NCBI GenBank assembly: GCA_003013855.2
Contig: ML058433.1
Coordinates: forward strand, 4,587,966 to 4,651,965
Length of the DNA stretch: 64,000 bases
DNA from: Liriodendron chinense
Lineage: Eukaryota; Streptophyta; Magnoliopsida; Magnoliales; Magnoliaceae
Direction of reading: 5' to 3'
A program made the position numbers and the translations under genes. Within the stretch, counting starts at the first letter, position 1. The number at the start of each line of letters is the position of its first letter. Below the pieces are notes generated by a model. That model made no database searches. It was not told where the DNA came from and saw nothing but the letters and a program-made list of their open reading frames with translations. Shown piece by piece: positions 33,948 through 45,082 of the stretch.

Positions 33948-35269
33948 GGAATGAGATGACCCGGGAATTCTTGAAAAAGTTCTCCCCGGCTCATAAAACA
34001 AACACCATTCGAAGAGCCATAATGAACTTTTCGGTTAAAGAGAATGAGTCATTCTTTCAATGTTGGGAAAGGTTTAAAGACCTCTTACTTGCTTTCCCAC
34101 ATCACGACTACGAAAGCTGGTGAATTATAAACTTCTTCAATGATGGATTATGTTCCAACATGTGCCAATTCGTAAAGATGATGTGCAACGGCGAGTTTTT
34201 GAGTAAAAATCCAGATGAAGCTTGGAGTTACATGGATATGTTGGCCAAGAATGCCTAATCATGGGATACCTCGAACAAATCTAGTAATCTCAAGCCTCCT
34301 TAACAAAAAGAAAAATGAGGCATCTATATTCTTAAAGAAGATGATGTGAATGCAAAGATAGCTAACCTTACAAGGAAGTTCGAGGCCATGAAACTTAGTA
34401 AGAGTGGAATTTCAAAGTCCAATGAAGCTATTGAGAACATGTGTGGAATTTGTGCCACTAATATACATGCTACGCAAGATTGTCCTACAATTCCTGCGTT
34501 TCAAGAACATGCAAATGCCACATATGGTTATTAACGGCCTTTTAATGGACCAGTGGGTAACAAGTTTAACTCTACTTGGAAGAACCACCCAAATTTTAGT
34601 TGAAAGAATAATCCCACGGGTAATCCTACCAACTCTCAAGGAGGGCCACCCATGCAAAACATGGCCCCACCTCAATTCTCAATGGAAGATACTCTAAGGG
34701 CGTTTATGCCAGGGCAAACACAAATCAACCAATCAAATCAGCAAATGTTCCAAGAGCTTAAAGTCTCGGTTGATGAGATAAAGGGACGCTTGAATGCTAG
34801 GGAAGGGACCTTTACGACCCAACCTCAGCCCAATCCAAAACAAGTACATGAAGTAAGCACCCCTAATCTCCCCAACCAACATGTGGAGTAAGCCAAATCC
34901 GTCACCATCTTAGAAGTGGTAAGCAAATTGACAAATCTATTTTGGTGAAGGCCGGTAAGCCTAATGATCCAGTAAATTCTAAGGATGAGGACGGATCTAA
35001 CTCAGCAGCACAAGAAATGGAACACGTTTATAAGCCCGTAGCCCCATTCCCTTCGAGATTGGTTGCTCCAAAATCTCTCCCAAACCCTCATTATATTTTA
35101 GAGATTTTCAGACAAGTTAAGATAAACATTCCATTGCTTGATGCCATTAAACAAATCCCCTTTTATGCCAAGTTTTTAAAGGACTTATGCACAACCAAAT
35201 GCAAATATAATGTGCAACAAAAGGCCTTTTTTTTATGAGCAAGTGAGTGCCATTCTCACTCAAAAGAGC

Positions 35270-35300
<31 letters not shown>

Positions 35301-35325
35301 AAAAAAAAAAAAAATTCAAAGATCC
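33948..35325 (+). pseudogene. gag: Athila B gag, C-terminal part
   Basis: Resumes exactly after insertion C with 'WNEMTREFLKKFSPAHKTNT' and 'FFQCWERFKDLLLAFPHHDY', then a stop near 34121. The zinc knuckle CGICATNIHATQDC with intact ligands lies near 34444-34485. The Gln/Asn-rich tail ('FMPGQTQINQSNQQMFQEL') is at 34652-34891. The 'NIPLLDAIKQIPFYAKFLKD' segment is at 35125-35190. The Pro-Lys tract and 'KDPGNP' lead into protease. Several frameshifts and stops. Confidence 0.85.
35269..35314 (+). repeat. Poly-C/poly-A tract coding for Pro-Lys run, element B
   Basis: 22 C then 24 A, read in frame as seven Pro and eight Lys codons. Confidence 0.88.
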
Positions 35326-35830
35326 TGGTAATCCCATAATATTATGCATCATTGGTGACTACCGGATTGAACGTGCATTGCTAGACTTGGGGGCAAGTGT
35401 AAATTTAATCCCGTACTCGGTATACGAGCAATTAAGTCTTGGTGAATTAAAACCCACCAAAACCACATTATAACTCGCTGATAGATCTATCCATGTACCG
35501 AGAGGGATAGTTGAGGATGTTCTAGTCCAAGTTGAAAAATTCTACTACCGGGTGGATTTTATCGTCTTGGACACGCAACCGGTTATATATGCTAGCACTC
35601 AAATACCGGTGATTTTAGGCCGCCCGTTCCTTGCTACATCAAAGCAATTATCAATTGCCGGAATGGGGTAATGCAATTGTCCTTTGGAAACATGACATTG
35701 GAGGTGAATGTGTTCCATTTGGGCAAAAGGCATAAGGATGATGATGATGAGCTCTTTGAGGTAAACATGCTCGAATCTTTTGAAGAAGAAGAGCTCCTCC
35801 AACTTGAACCACTAGAAAGCTAGAGACATG
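35326..35830 (+). pseudogene. pol: Protease of Athila B
   Basis: Retropepsin-like protease that would cut the polyprotein. Active site DLGA at 35384-35395 within 'ALLDLGASVNLIPYSVYEQL'. A stop at 35471-35473 follows 'LKPTKTTL'. The remainder ('VEKFYYRVDFIVLDTQPVI', 'GRPFLATS') is readable, with a frameshift near 35640. An acidic linker follows ('KDDDDELFEVNMLESFEEEE'). Confidence 0.82.
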
Positions 35831-35831
35831 C

Positions 35832-36909
35832 TTGGCACATTTCAAGGATTCCGAAGACCCCATCATTAGTGAAATTATGCAAGCATTGAATATTGAGAAA
35901 CCGGTAGTTGATACTAGCCGGTGGAGGCCTCATTTTGAAAGATTGCCACCAACCACATCAAGGCCTCTACCGTTTAACATCAAACCACTGAAGCTCGACC
36001 TTAAACCATTGCCATCTGAGCTTAAATATGTATATTTGGGTCAAGAAGAAACATTCCCAGTTGTCATTGCCTCTCACCTAGGAAAAGACCAAGAGCTCAA
36101 GTTGATTGAGCTGCTCAAAGAACATAGGGGAGCCATAGGTTGGACAATAGTGAACCTCAAGGGGATAGACTCTTCGGTATGTACTCATCGAATTCACCTC
36201 GAAGAGAATGCAAAAATGACTAGACAGCCTCAAAGAAGGTTAAATCCAAATATGATGGAGGTTGTCAAAGCCGAGGTGTTAGCTACTAGATGTGGGTATC
36301 ATCTACCCCATTTCGGATAGCCAATGGGTGAGTCCTATCTAAGTTGTCCCTAAGAAGTCCGGAATTACCATCATAGAAAATGCCAACAACGAGCTTATAC
36401 CGACTAGAGTGACCACCGATTAGCATATGTGCATCGATTATCGGAAGCTAAACACGGTCACTAGGAAGGACCACTTCCCTCTCTCATTCATGGATCAAAT
36501 TTTGGAGAGGTTAGCGGGTCACTCTTATTATTACTTCCTAGATTGCTATTCCGGTTACAATCAAATTGAGATAGCCCCAGAAGACCAAGAGAAGACCACC
36601 TTTACATGCCCGTTTGGCACCTTTGCATATCGAAGGATGCCATTCGGATTATGTAATGCACCTGCCACATTCCAACGATGCATGTTGAGTATTTTCTTAG
36701 ACATGGTGGGTGAGTTTTTTGAGGTATTCATTGACAATTTCTCTGTTTTCGGTTGTACTTTTGAGGAGTGCCTAAATCACTTGAAGTTGGTCTTGACAAG
36801 GTGCGAGGAGAAGAGCCTTGTTTTAAACTGGGAAAAGTGCCATTTTATGGTACAGAGAGGAATAGTCCTTGGACATATCATCTCGTCTAATGGAATAGAG
36901 GTAGACTAG
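35832..36909 (+). pseudogene. pol: Reverse transcriptase of Athila B
   Basis: Linker and fingers at 35832-36320 ('LKYVYLGQEETFPVVIASHL', 'QPQRRLNPNMMEVVKAEVL'), then a frameshift and stops. The palm runs 36427-36909: 'MCIDYRKLNTVTRKDHFPL', 'CYSGYNQIEIAPEDQEKTTF' and 'MPFGLCNAPATFQRCMLSIF'. The active-site stretch at 36727-36738 reads FIDN where element E has FMDD, so a catalytic Asp is replaced by Asn. The frame ends with a stop at 36907-36909 after 'NGIEVD'. Confidence 0.88.
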
Positions 36910-36960
36910 GCCAAAATCAATATAATTTCCAATCTACCACCACCCAAAAACATACGCGAT

Positions 36961-37610
36961 GTGCGGTCCTTCCTTGGACACGCTGGCTTTTATAGAAGGT
37001 TCATAAAGGATTTTAGTCATATCTCAGGGCCCTTATGTAACCTTCTCCCAAAGGAGAACCAATTTGAGTGGAGTGCCGAATGTCAATTAGCTTTTTCAAA
37101 GCTAAAAGATATGTTGACAACCGCTCCTATCATGCAACCACCGGATTGGTCCGTACCTTTTGAGTTGATGGGCGATGCAAGCAATTATGCTATTGGGGTA
37201 GTGCTAGGCCAAAAGAAGGATAAGAAGCCCCACGTTATCTACAATGCGAGTAGGACCTTGAATCCCGCCCAAGTAAATTGCTCGACTACGAAAAAGGAGC
37301 TCTTAGTCGTCATTTTTGTCTTGGATAAATTCATGCCTTCCTTAATAGGATCCAAGGTCATTGTTTACACAGATCATGCGGCACTGAAACACCTTCTTTT
37401 TAAGAAGGATGCCAAGCCCCGTTTGCTTAGATGGATCCTACTCCTTTAAGAATTCGATTTGGAGATCAAGGACAAGAAGGGAGTAGAGAATGTGGTGGTG
37501 GATCATTTATCCCACCTAGTCTTACCTAATTCCATTGATGAGTCACCTATTGAGGACTCATTCCCTAATTATCAATTCTTTGTTGTTATGCACCACCATG
37601 GTACGCTGAC
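36961..37610 (+). pseudogene. pol: RNase H of Athila B
   Basis: Open from 36961 to 37449: 'SFLGHAGFYRRFIKDFSHI', 'WSVPFELMGDASNYAIG' (first Asp kept; D to N further on), 'CSTTKKELLVVIFVLDKF' and 'IVYTDHAALKHLLFKKDAK'. A stop at 37447-37449 breaks it before 'EFDLEIKDKKGVENVVVDHL'. The linker 'DESPIEDSFPNYQFFVVMHH' continues to about 37610. Confidence 0.88.
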
Positions 37611-37704
37611 ATAGCTAATTATCTTTCCACAGGTGCAATGCCGATTCATTGGACTGCCCAAGACAAATAAAAATTTCTAAGGGAAGTGCGTAGATTTTTC
37701 TAAG

Positions 37705-38891
37705 ATGAACCTTTACTTTTTTAAATATTGCCCAAATCAAATAATTAGGAGATGTGTCCCTGATGATGAACATAATTTTGTCATCTCCTTTTGTCATAAT
37801 CAAGCGTGTGGTGGTCATTTTTCTGCCAAGAAAACCACTGTTAAAATTCTGCAGTGTGGTTTTTATTGGCCCACTTTATTTAAGGACACCCACGAGTTTT
37901 GCAAAGCATGCGAGCGTTGCCAAAAGTTAGGAGGATTGTCCCATCGAAATATGATGCCTCTTACCCCAATTCAACATCTTGAAGTCTTTGACTGTTGGGG
38001 CATCGATTGCATGAGACTGTTCCCTTATCTTTTGGACATGTCTACATATTGCTTGCCATAGACTATGTGTCTAAATGGATAGAGGTTATTCCATGTAGAA
38101 CCAACGATCATCGTACGGTTCTTAAGTTCCTTAAAGAAAACATACTTTCCATATTTGGAATGCCTCGAGCCATCATTAGTGATGGTGGTTCTCACTTTTG
38201 TAATAGGCCTTTCGAAGCCTTAATGAAGAAATATGGCATCAGACATAAGGTGAGTACCCCTTATCACCCACAGAAGTGGGCAAGCTGAAATTTTCAATCG
38301 GGAAATCAAACAAATTTTGGAAAAGATGGTGAGGCTGGATCGTAAAGATTGGTCGCTTAGATTAGACGATGCTCTTTGGGCTCACCGTACTACTTACAAG
38401 ACCCTCATTGGAATGTCCCCCTATAGACTTGTCTATGGGAAAGCTTGTCACTTGCCTGTGGAGATTGAACACAAAGCATATTGGGCAATTCAGGCATTGA
38501 ACTTTAATGTTACAAGGCTAGCTCGCTTCGAAAACTCCAAATGAATGAGCTTGATGAGATCCGGAACGATGCTTACGAGAACTCGAGAATTTACAAGAGT
38601 AGGATGAAGGCCTTTCATGACAAGCGCATCTTCAGAAAATCTTTCCATGAAGGTCAGAAAGTGCTCTTGTATAATTCTCGACTTCATCTTTTTTCAAAAA
38701 AATTACGATATCGATGGACCGGCCCATATATTGTTAAAGAAGTTTTTCCCCATGGGGCTGTTGAGGTAGAGAATGCGACGAATGGTAATTGTTTTAAAGT
38801 GAACGGACAACGCCTTAAACCATTTGTTGAGAAATTTGATTTAGAGGACATGTCCATCACTCTGGATGATCCTGTGTATCAGGATCATTGA
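37705..38891 (+). pseudogene. pol: Integrase of Athila B
   Basis: HHCC zinc domain at about 37786-37920 ('CHNQACGGHFSAKKTT', 'CKACERCQKL'). First catalytic Asp in 'AIDYVSKWIEV' near 38056, in a second frame (37995-38288). Second Asp in 'IISDGGSHFCNRPF' near 38180. The catalytic Glu segment ('EIFNREIKQIL') follows a one-base frameshift near 38275. The C-terminal part at 38317-38544 and 38541-38891 reads 'SPYRLVYGKACHLPVEIEHK' and 'RWTGPYIVKEVFPHGAVEVE', ending at 38891. No chromodomain. Confidence 0.9.
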
Positions 38892-40026
38892 TCTCCTAGT
38901 CTGACGGAGGTATAGCATAGGATTTGGTTTTGTTTGATTTTCTGTTTTAGGTTTATTTTGTTAGTAGTTTAGTTGCCGGAGTTACACACTTCCATGATCA
39001 ACTCTCTCAGGTACTATCGTTCTCACTCTCTTTTATTTTCCCATTGCTCTCATGTTCATGCTCATTGCATATCTTTTACATTGAGGACAATGCAAGAATT
39101 GGTTGGGGGGTGAGATGAGATTTCTCATCTAGTAGTTTGTGGACATTTCGAGCATTGAATGTCAATTTTTTTTTAATTTTTCTGAAAATTCAAAACTCTT
39201 TTAGAAAATTTTGTTTCTATGCATTTGGGATGATACGAGTATAAGAAAAGGAGATACAAAGTGAGTGATGTTGCAAGTCTTGAACTACTTTTAATATAAT
39301 GGTTTTATATGTGAATTTTCCTATTTATATGATTGATAGAAAATTTAAACACTTTTACACCTAGTTCACATTACACGATTCTCTAGGTTTAAAAGGATTA
39401 TGTGATTTATGGATTAGCTAGACTTTGATTTAAGGTGTTGAGGAACCGAGCCGGGATACTTTGTCCATCCTTGTCCATGGAAAAATAACGAAAGATATGG
39501 ATTTCTAAAAATCCTATCTAATGAATAAAAAAAAGGGAAAGGAAGGATGAAAACATGGGAATGATGGAGAATATGGTGGAAAATTTCGAAAAGGGCTACT
39601 TATTATCAACCGGGGGATGGTCTACCCGTAACCAAAGCCGGAAATGGGACGTACTGTGAAAGTCGTTGGAAGGACGGTAAAGTAAATTCCTGTCATAGGC
39701 TTGTTGTTGATCTGTGCACCTTGAGATCCATAGTTTAGTTGATCTATGAAGAAAATAATCCCAGAAACTCATGAGATGAATATTCACTATACACACTAGG
39801 TTGAATTTGTTCAAGTTCTTCTATTTATCAATCAATCAGCGGGAATTTCATATGAACACTTATTATGTTTTGAGAAGTTTAAGGTTTCAGCTTCTATCAC
39901 CTAGTTTCTCTCATTTTTGCAGTTATATGTCTTGGAATGTACAGAAGTATAGTTTCTGAAGGAGAGTTGGTTTTTGGAGAATTGATCTTGCTTTACACAT
40001 GCTTTGCTCGAGACTAGCAAAATGCT
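38892..40026 (+). other. Non-coding 3' region of Athila B
   Basis: No frame. An internal PPT-like tract GGTTGGGGGGTGAG at 39101-39114 follows 'cattgaggacaatgcaag', 0.93 kb before the terminal tract. No env-like gene, unlike classical Athila. Confidence 0.65.
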
Positions 40027-40037
40027 GGTTGGGGGTG
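40027..40037 (+). other. Terminal polypurine tract of Athila B
   Basis: GGTTGGGGGTG directly before the 3' LTR. Confidence 0.8.
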
Positions 40038-41411
40038 TGTTGAGCCTTCAATTTATACATGATCTAGCCCATTACATCACATTATATGCATGGTTTGTAT
40101 GTTTAAAAGACCCATCTAATGAGTGATTCATGATTGTAGGAGCGAGGAGTTTCACCAATTTAAGGCTAAGAAGGTCACTGAAGGTACATTGAAGATCAAG
40201 GAACTGAGTGCAAAAGGATGGAATAAAGAAGCAAGGGAGAAAGAGAAAGAATGAAGAAGAAGTGCAAAATAAACACCGAAGACCGGTCATCTGACCGGTC
40301 TGCCAAGGCACAGGACCGGTCGTCCGACCGGTCTGCAATGCAACATGGACCCCCCTTTGCTGTTCATATTATTGGACTAAGCTAGACCGGTCGAGCACTC
40401 AACAAAGAGGGGTAGGAAATTTTGAAAAGTCACTGGACTTTTTTTGCTGTTTTACGACCGGTCTTCCGACTAGTCATCCTGGAGCTCAGACTGGTTGTCC
40501 GACCGGTCGTTTGTGTAACAAGAGCTTGTCCTACAAGCTCCGATTTTCTCTGCGTAGCTTCGTGATTTCTTACACAATCTGGAATCTTCCGCACTATTCT
40601 ATAAAAGGGGACCTAGGGCTTCGTCTAAAGGTATCCTAGAAGAGATTGGAGGTCGTGGAAAGTGAAGGAGAGCACCGTGAAGCGTCCACAACTCCATTGA
40701 TTTCAGTTTTTCTAGTTTTTATGTCTTTTTCATTGAGTTTTGGTTGTAGTATGACAATGCTCGGCTAGAATCTCTTAACTAGGGCTGAGAGATGAAGCTT
40801 ATAGCCAATTGCATGTTTAATTCAGTTTGATTCGAGTACTTTCACTTTAAGTTTGGATTTTGAATGTTCTAGTTTAAATAAAGTTGATATTTTTAGAAGT
40901 TTTATGAGAGTTCATGTGCTCTGGACATGGATTCCTTGCAATTCTCTGAGATTATCATGTTTGGCTTGATTAGATTCGAATTATGGTAACCCTTGAGCAT
41001 GCCATGGTCCATAGGCATGGCTGTTACTCTGAAGGCTATGATTTCGAATGCTATGTGATTGAATAGGACTAGAACTTGAAAGTTCAACTTAAGTGGGATT
41101 GAATGTGTTTCAATGCTTTATCTTCCAACTAGATGAGAGATAAAACTTTGAATCTAGTTGTGTTTTATGCTTGGATTGATTGGATTGACATGGGATTGCT
41201 ACAAGTGGATCCTTGAAAGTCTTAGTTCCTTTAAATTACTGAATTTCTTAAGTTACTGTTTTTAGTTAGATTTCTTAATTGAATCTCTAAATTGTTCTAA
41301 TTCAAGTTGCTGGAATAGCTTAGAATTTATTTTCTAATTCCCTGTGGATCGACCTCGGTCTTACCGAGAATTATTATTACATCGCAGCCTTGCACTTGAG
41401 GCGAGCGAACA
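40038..41411 (+). repeat. 3' LTR of Athila B
   Basis: Matches 18444-19837. GACCGGTC array at about 40281-40510; TATAAAAGG at 40600-40608. Ends GCGAACA followed by target-site duplication ACGGA. Confidence 0.92.
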
Positions 41412-41818
41412 ACGGACGTGCTTGGGGAAGAACTTTCGGTCGAACCGATCGACAAAGTCCTCCCAGGTCCACTCAAAATTGGTCTCTATTGCTTGAGAAA
41501 TCGATGCCCAATAATGCTCAGCCTCTCCCTGAAGAAGGAAAACGGTGAGAAGGACTCGTTGCTCGGTCGTGCATTGCATCGTAGTAAAGATCTTCTCTAC
41601 CTCATATTTCCATCTCTCTGCTGCCATCGGGTCTGGCTCGCCCAAGAAACGTGGGGGATCCATCTGCCTGTCCCTACATAAAGAACGGGTGCGATCCTGC
41701 TCTGATGGGGCAGCTATATAGGTTGACCTCCTCTCCTAGTGCTCCACCATAATGGTCATGACACGCATCATCTGCTGGAACTGACCAGTAGTCATAGCTG
41801 GAGCTGGGGCTGAGGCTA
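41412..41818 (-). pseudogene. gag: Chromovirus gag, N-terminal part
   Basis: Minus-strand frame with 'MDPPRFLGEPDPMAAERWKY', 'QCTTEQRVLLTVFLLQGEAE' and 'WTWEDFVDRFDRKFFPKHVR', which continues in 18443-18041 across the Athila B insertion. Upstream residues ('MTTGQFQQMMRVMTIMVEH') and an Ala/Pro-rich start are readable up to 41818. There the coding sequence stops at an LTR fragment. The start codon, leader and PBS are missing. 41412-41416 is the ACGGA duplication. Confidence 0.85.
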
Positions 41819-42494
41819 TGTAATGCCCTGAGATTTCGACTCTCATGGATATTAGATGAGCCAAGTTTTTTGGTGTTAGTTTGAATGCACCAAGAATAAA
41901 TTCCTCTACATTCCATTAATTATTCATTTATATAACATTTTATGGCATTCAAGTATAATGACGGAAGATAAGGAATCTTATTCCATTAATTTCTACACTA
42001 AGTTATCAACAAATGTCCTTAAATTATATCAAATAAAACATTCAATCATTGTCTGTACCATGAAAGACTTATTACAATTTCAAAATAAAGCAGTAAACTA
42101 TTCTAAGAACGCATAATAAATAAAGTCTTTATGACACCGTTCTGGCTACGCCATCCGTCATCTGTTGGCACGAACCTTCGAACACCACGCCTTAGTGCTC
42201 GTTCGCTTACTGGATCTCACCTGGATTATCTGAGATGTGGTTGGATAGCGTTAAATACTATTATAGTGGGGAATATCTCTCTAAGACAATTATGATAATA
42301 ATAACACAGAGATAGCGCAACCATGATAATTATAATCGACCAAAACATCCAAGAGAAATCTTATTAATGCAATGCATGATACGCATGCTCTGGCTAAGGT
42401 ACCCTGGCTAGAAATCATAATACATGAAGTAGGAGACTCACTGTTACGACTTCGCGCTAGCCACTAGTCACCAGAGGTTCCTGGGACGCACAAG
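41819..42494 (-). repeat. LTR 3'-end fragment of another Tekay-like element
   Basis: Begins TGTAATGCCCTGAGATTTC, comparable to the low-coordinate end of the G LTR (TGTCACGCCCCGAAATCC). A 'ggatctcacctgg' region follows, as in R of such LTRs. Only the 3' end is present; Athila E starts at 42495. It does not match the chromovirus LTR ending TGGATAG, so it is not that element's 5' LTR. Confidence 0.5.
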
Positions 42495-43480
42495 TGTTGA
42501 GCTCTTAAATGTGTTTATTCTAACCCCATTTCATCACTAACTATGCATGATTTGTACGTTTAAAGGTCTATCTAATGCATGCTTCTGTGGTTGTAGGAAT
42601 AGTAGAGAGGCCTCACCATTTGGATGTTAAAGGACACTTCAAAGGGACATTGAAGAGTCAAGGAAATGGAGAAGGAGAGGAGGAAATCAAGCAAAGAAGA
42701 TCCGAAGAGAAAACATAAGAAATTGAAGAAACATGTATTTTTGATGGATCACCGATAGGTGTCTGATCAATCGGAGGAGGTTTCGATGAGTATCCGATCG
42801 ATCGGACCACCCATCAGACATACTAGAAATACCAGATTTCTCTGGACATAATTTCAATCAATCAGCACACCTCCAATCAATCGGAACGAGCTGTCCGATC
42901 AATCGGAATAAGCGATAGAAATAGCAATTCTCTGTACTCTTTTACGATCAATCGACCGATCTGCGATAAATCAGAGACCACATTCCGATCAATCGGAGGT
43001 AGCTCTGATCAATCGGACCTGTCTGCATAAGCTGCATAATGAGTTATGCAATTCCAGAAGTTTTCAAGCGAAAGACGAATTTGTGCTATAAAAGGGGACA
43101 TCTACATCTTTCCTAAGCTATCTTAGAAGAGATCTATTGCAGTGAGAGGCGGAGACAGACGATTGTGGAGTTCTACAACTCCTTCTAGTTTGCTTTTTAG
43201 TTTTCTTTCATGTTCTTAGTTGATTTTATGTTTTCCTTAAGCATGGTCGGCTAAACCTCTTAGCTAGGGCTAAGAGGTGAAGCTTGTAGTGAATTCCAGA
43301 TGTTTTAATTCGTTTTAGGGTTTCATGGATTGATTTTATTGATTGAACAATGGTTTATAGAAGTTTGAATAAAGTTCTAAGTAGTTTTTCTTAATCTTAT
43401 GATGACTCATGGACGTTTTAGGGTTTCATGGATTGATTTTATTGTTTGAACAATGGTTTACTTGAAAATTTTAAGATTCT
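42495..43480 (+). repeat. 5' LTR of Athila E, 3' end deleted
   Basis: Begins TGTTGAGCTCTT. U3 carries an array of CGATCAATCGG-like palindromic motifs at about 42741-43021. TATAAAAGG at 43087-43095. A 47-bp segment is duplicated at 43311-43357 and 43414-43460. The tRNA-Asp primer site and LTR end are absent; the right edge is approximate. Confidence 0.7.
43087..43095 (+). promoter_or_regulatory. TATA box of Athila E LTR
   Basis: TATAAAAGG, 66 bp after the CGATCAATCGG array. Confidence 0.6.
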
Positions 43481-43598
43481 ATTACTAACTTAGTTTGTTT
43501 TATTTTGTTTTTGTCTGCAGAGATTCTAGGGGTTGAAGTAGTTACTACATATAAGGTTTTTTTTTAACTTTTTAGGTTTTTATTTTTTTGAAATTTGC

Positions 43599-45082
43599 AT
43601 GCCACATTGGGTTTGGGATTCAAATAACCGACTAATCAGTGAAGGAGGAATTGTTGAGGGAATAAATAAAGAACCACGTGCTAAGAAACATTTAGATTTC
43701 CAAATCTTTACTAAATCTATGGTTGAAAATCAACCTGATCCTAGGGCCAATCAAAATCTGGGCCAAAATCAAAATAAAATAGAAATAGAAGAGAATTAAG
43801 TTGAGAATGTTCAACGACCTAGAACTCTACGTGACTATTTGCAACCTACAAGAGTAAGCACTCCCTCGTGCATAATCTTCCCTGCATTAATCTTCCCATA
43901 CAATGCAGGGAACATTGATCTTAAACCGGAAGTAATCCAACTTCTTCCTAAATTCCATGGATTAGACAGCAAAAGTGCCTATCAACATCTTAAAGAATTC
44001 GATGAGTAATAGCCACGTTGCATTTTATAAACATAACAGATGATGTTGTACGACTTAAATTATTTCCTTTTTCACTTAAAGAGAAGACTAAGGCTTGGCT
44101 TCATGCATTAAGGATAAGATCAATTGGTACATGGACTGAGATGACTAGGGAGTTCATTAAAAAGTTCTTCCCTAATCATAAAACAATCATGCTAAGATGC
44201 TTAATCATGGATTTTGGTCAAAAAGAAGATAAGACCTTTTTCCAATGTTGGGAGAGGTTTAAAGACTTGTTGAATACATGCCCACATCATGAATATGAAA
44301 GTTGGCAGGTAATAAGCTTTTTCTATGAAGGACTGACTTCGCCCATGCGCCAATTCGTAGAGATGATGTATAATGGGGAATTCATGAATAAGAAAGCCGA
44401 GGAGGCATGTGATTACTTTGATATCTTAGCAAAAAATGCATAGTCTTAGGATACATCTAAACTAGCAAATCCCAAGACAAGCCAACAAAAGGAAAAAGGA
44501 TGAATTTATGTCCTCTTAGAAGAAGACAGCATAGGTGCACATGTGGCTAGCCTCACAAGAAAAGTTGAGGCCATGGAATTGAAGAAAGGAGAGACGATTA
44601 ATCCAAAGGAAGTTGATAGTGTTATTGGAATTTGTGTCGAAAATCAACATGAAACACAGGATTGTCCCATAATTCCTGTGTTTCAGGAAATTTTGCAAGA
44701 ACAATCCAATGCCATAAACAATTATCAACGACCATTTAGTGCTCCAAACTCAAACACGTATAATTCTAATTGGAAGAACCGTCCCAACTTTAGTTGGAGG
44801 AATGGACCAACTGCGAATGGAAACAACAACCCTTAAGCACAACCTCTACTAGGCCCATCTCTAGTAATTGCACCAAAAGCTATGCTTGAAGAGATGTTGG
44901 GTGCATTCGTGTCGGTTCAAGCTGAATATAACAAGACTAATTCTCTAAAAATTGATGGGTTTATGCAATAACAACTAAGATTCAACTCAAACACATCTCA
45001 AGTCATCACTGACTTGAAAACTTCAATGGCTAGAGTTGAATCTCATCTTAATGTTAGGGAGAAAGGCATACTTCCTGCTTAA
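43599..45082 (+). pseudogene. gag: gag of Athila E, broken
   Basis: ATG at 43599 ('MPHWVWDSNNRLISEGGIVE'), stop at 43797-43799. The frame then reads 'LRDYLQPTRVSTPSCII' and 'PEVIQLLPKFHGLDSKSAY', with a stop near 44008. The core at 44018-44443 is well preserved: 'EMTREFIKKFFPNHKTIM', 'FFQCWERFKDLLNTCPHHEY', 'PMRQFVEMMYNGEFMNKKAE'. The zinc knuckle near 44624-44665 reads IGICVENQHETQDC, so the first Cys is replaced. The Asn-rich tail ends about 45082. Confidence 0.85.

Larger units (their letters stand above)
18444..41411 (+). mobile_element. Athila-type element B, complete ends, interrupted by element C
   Basis: LTRs of 1394 bp (18444-19837) and 1374 bp (40038-41411), TG...CA ends, and target-site duplication ACGGA (18439-18443 and 41412-41416) inside chromovirus gag. 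It has a tRNA-Asp-type PBS, gag, protease, RT, RNase H, integrase, and a non-coding 3' region with terminal PPT. After removing C and its duplication the length is 9627 bp. There is no env-like frame. Many stops and frameshifts make it inactive. Confidence 0.92.
5954..41818 (-). mobile_element. Tekay/Del-type Ty3/gypsy chromovirus, minus strand, with nested insertions
   Basis: Reading leftward: gag (41818-41412 continuing at 18443-18041), zinc knuckle, protease remnant, RT, RNase H, integrase, chromodomain, PPT and 3' LTR (14391 down to 5954). The chromodomain and 'FVVVFIDDIL' RT signature indicate a chromovirus of Tekay/Del type. Insertions are a copia element in the 3' LTR and the Athila B/C/D nest in gag. 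The PBS and 5' LTR are absent at the right end, where an LTR fragment of another family starts at 41819. The full-length LTR copy at 55373-58005 could be the displaced 5' LTR or a separate insertion. Nothing here is intact. Confidence 0.8.

Noticed and set aside
38892..40026. Possible env-like gene after integrase, as in classical Athila
   Set aside because: No frame or signal or membrane segment was found in any of the copies A, B or C.
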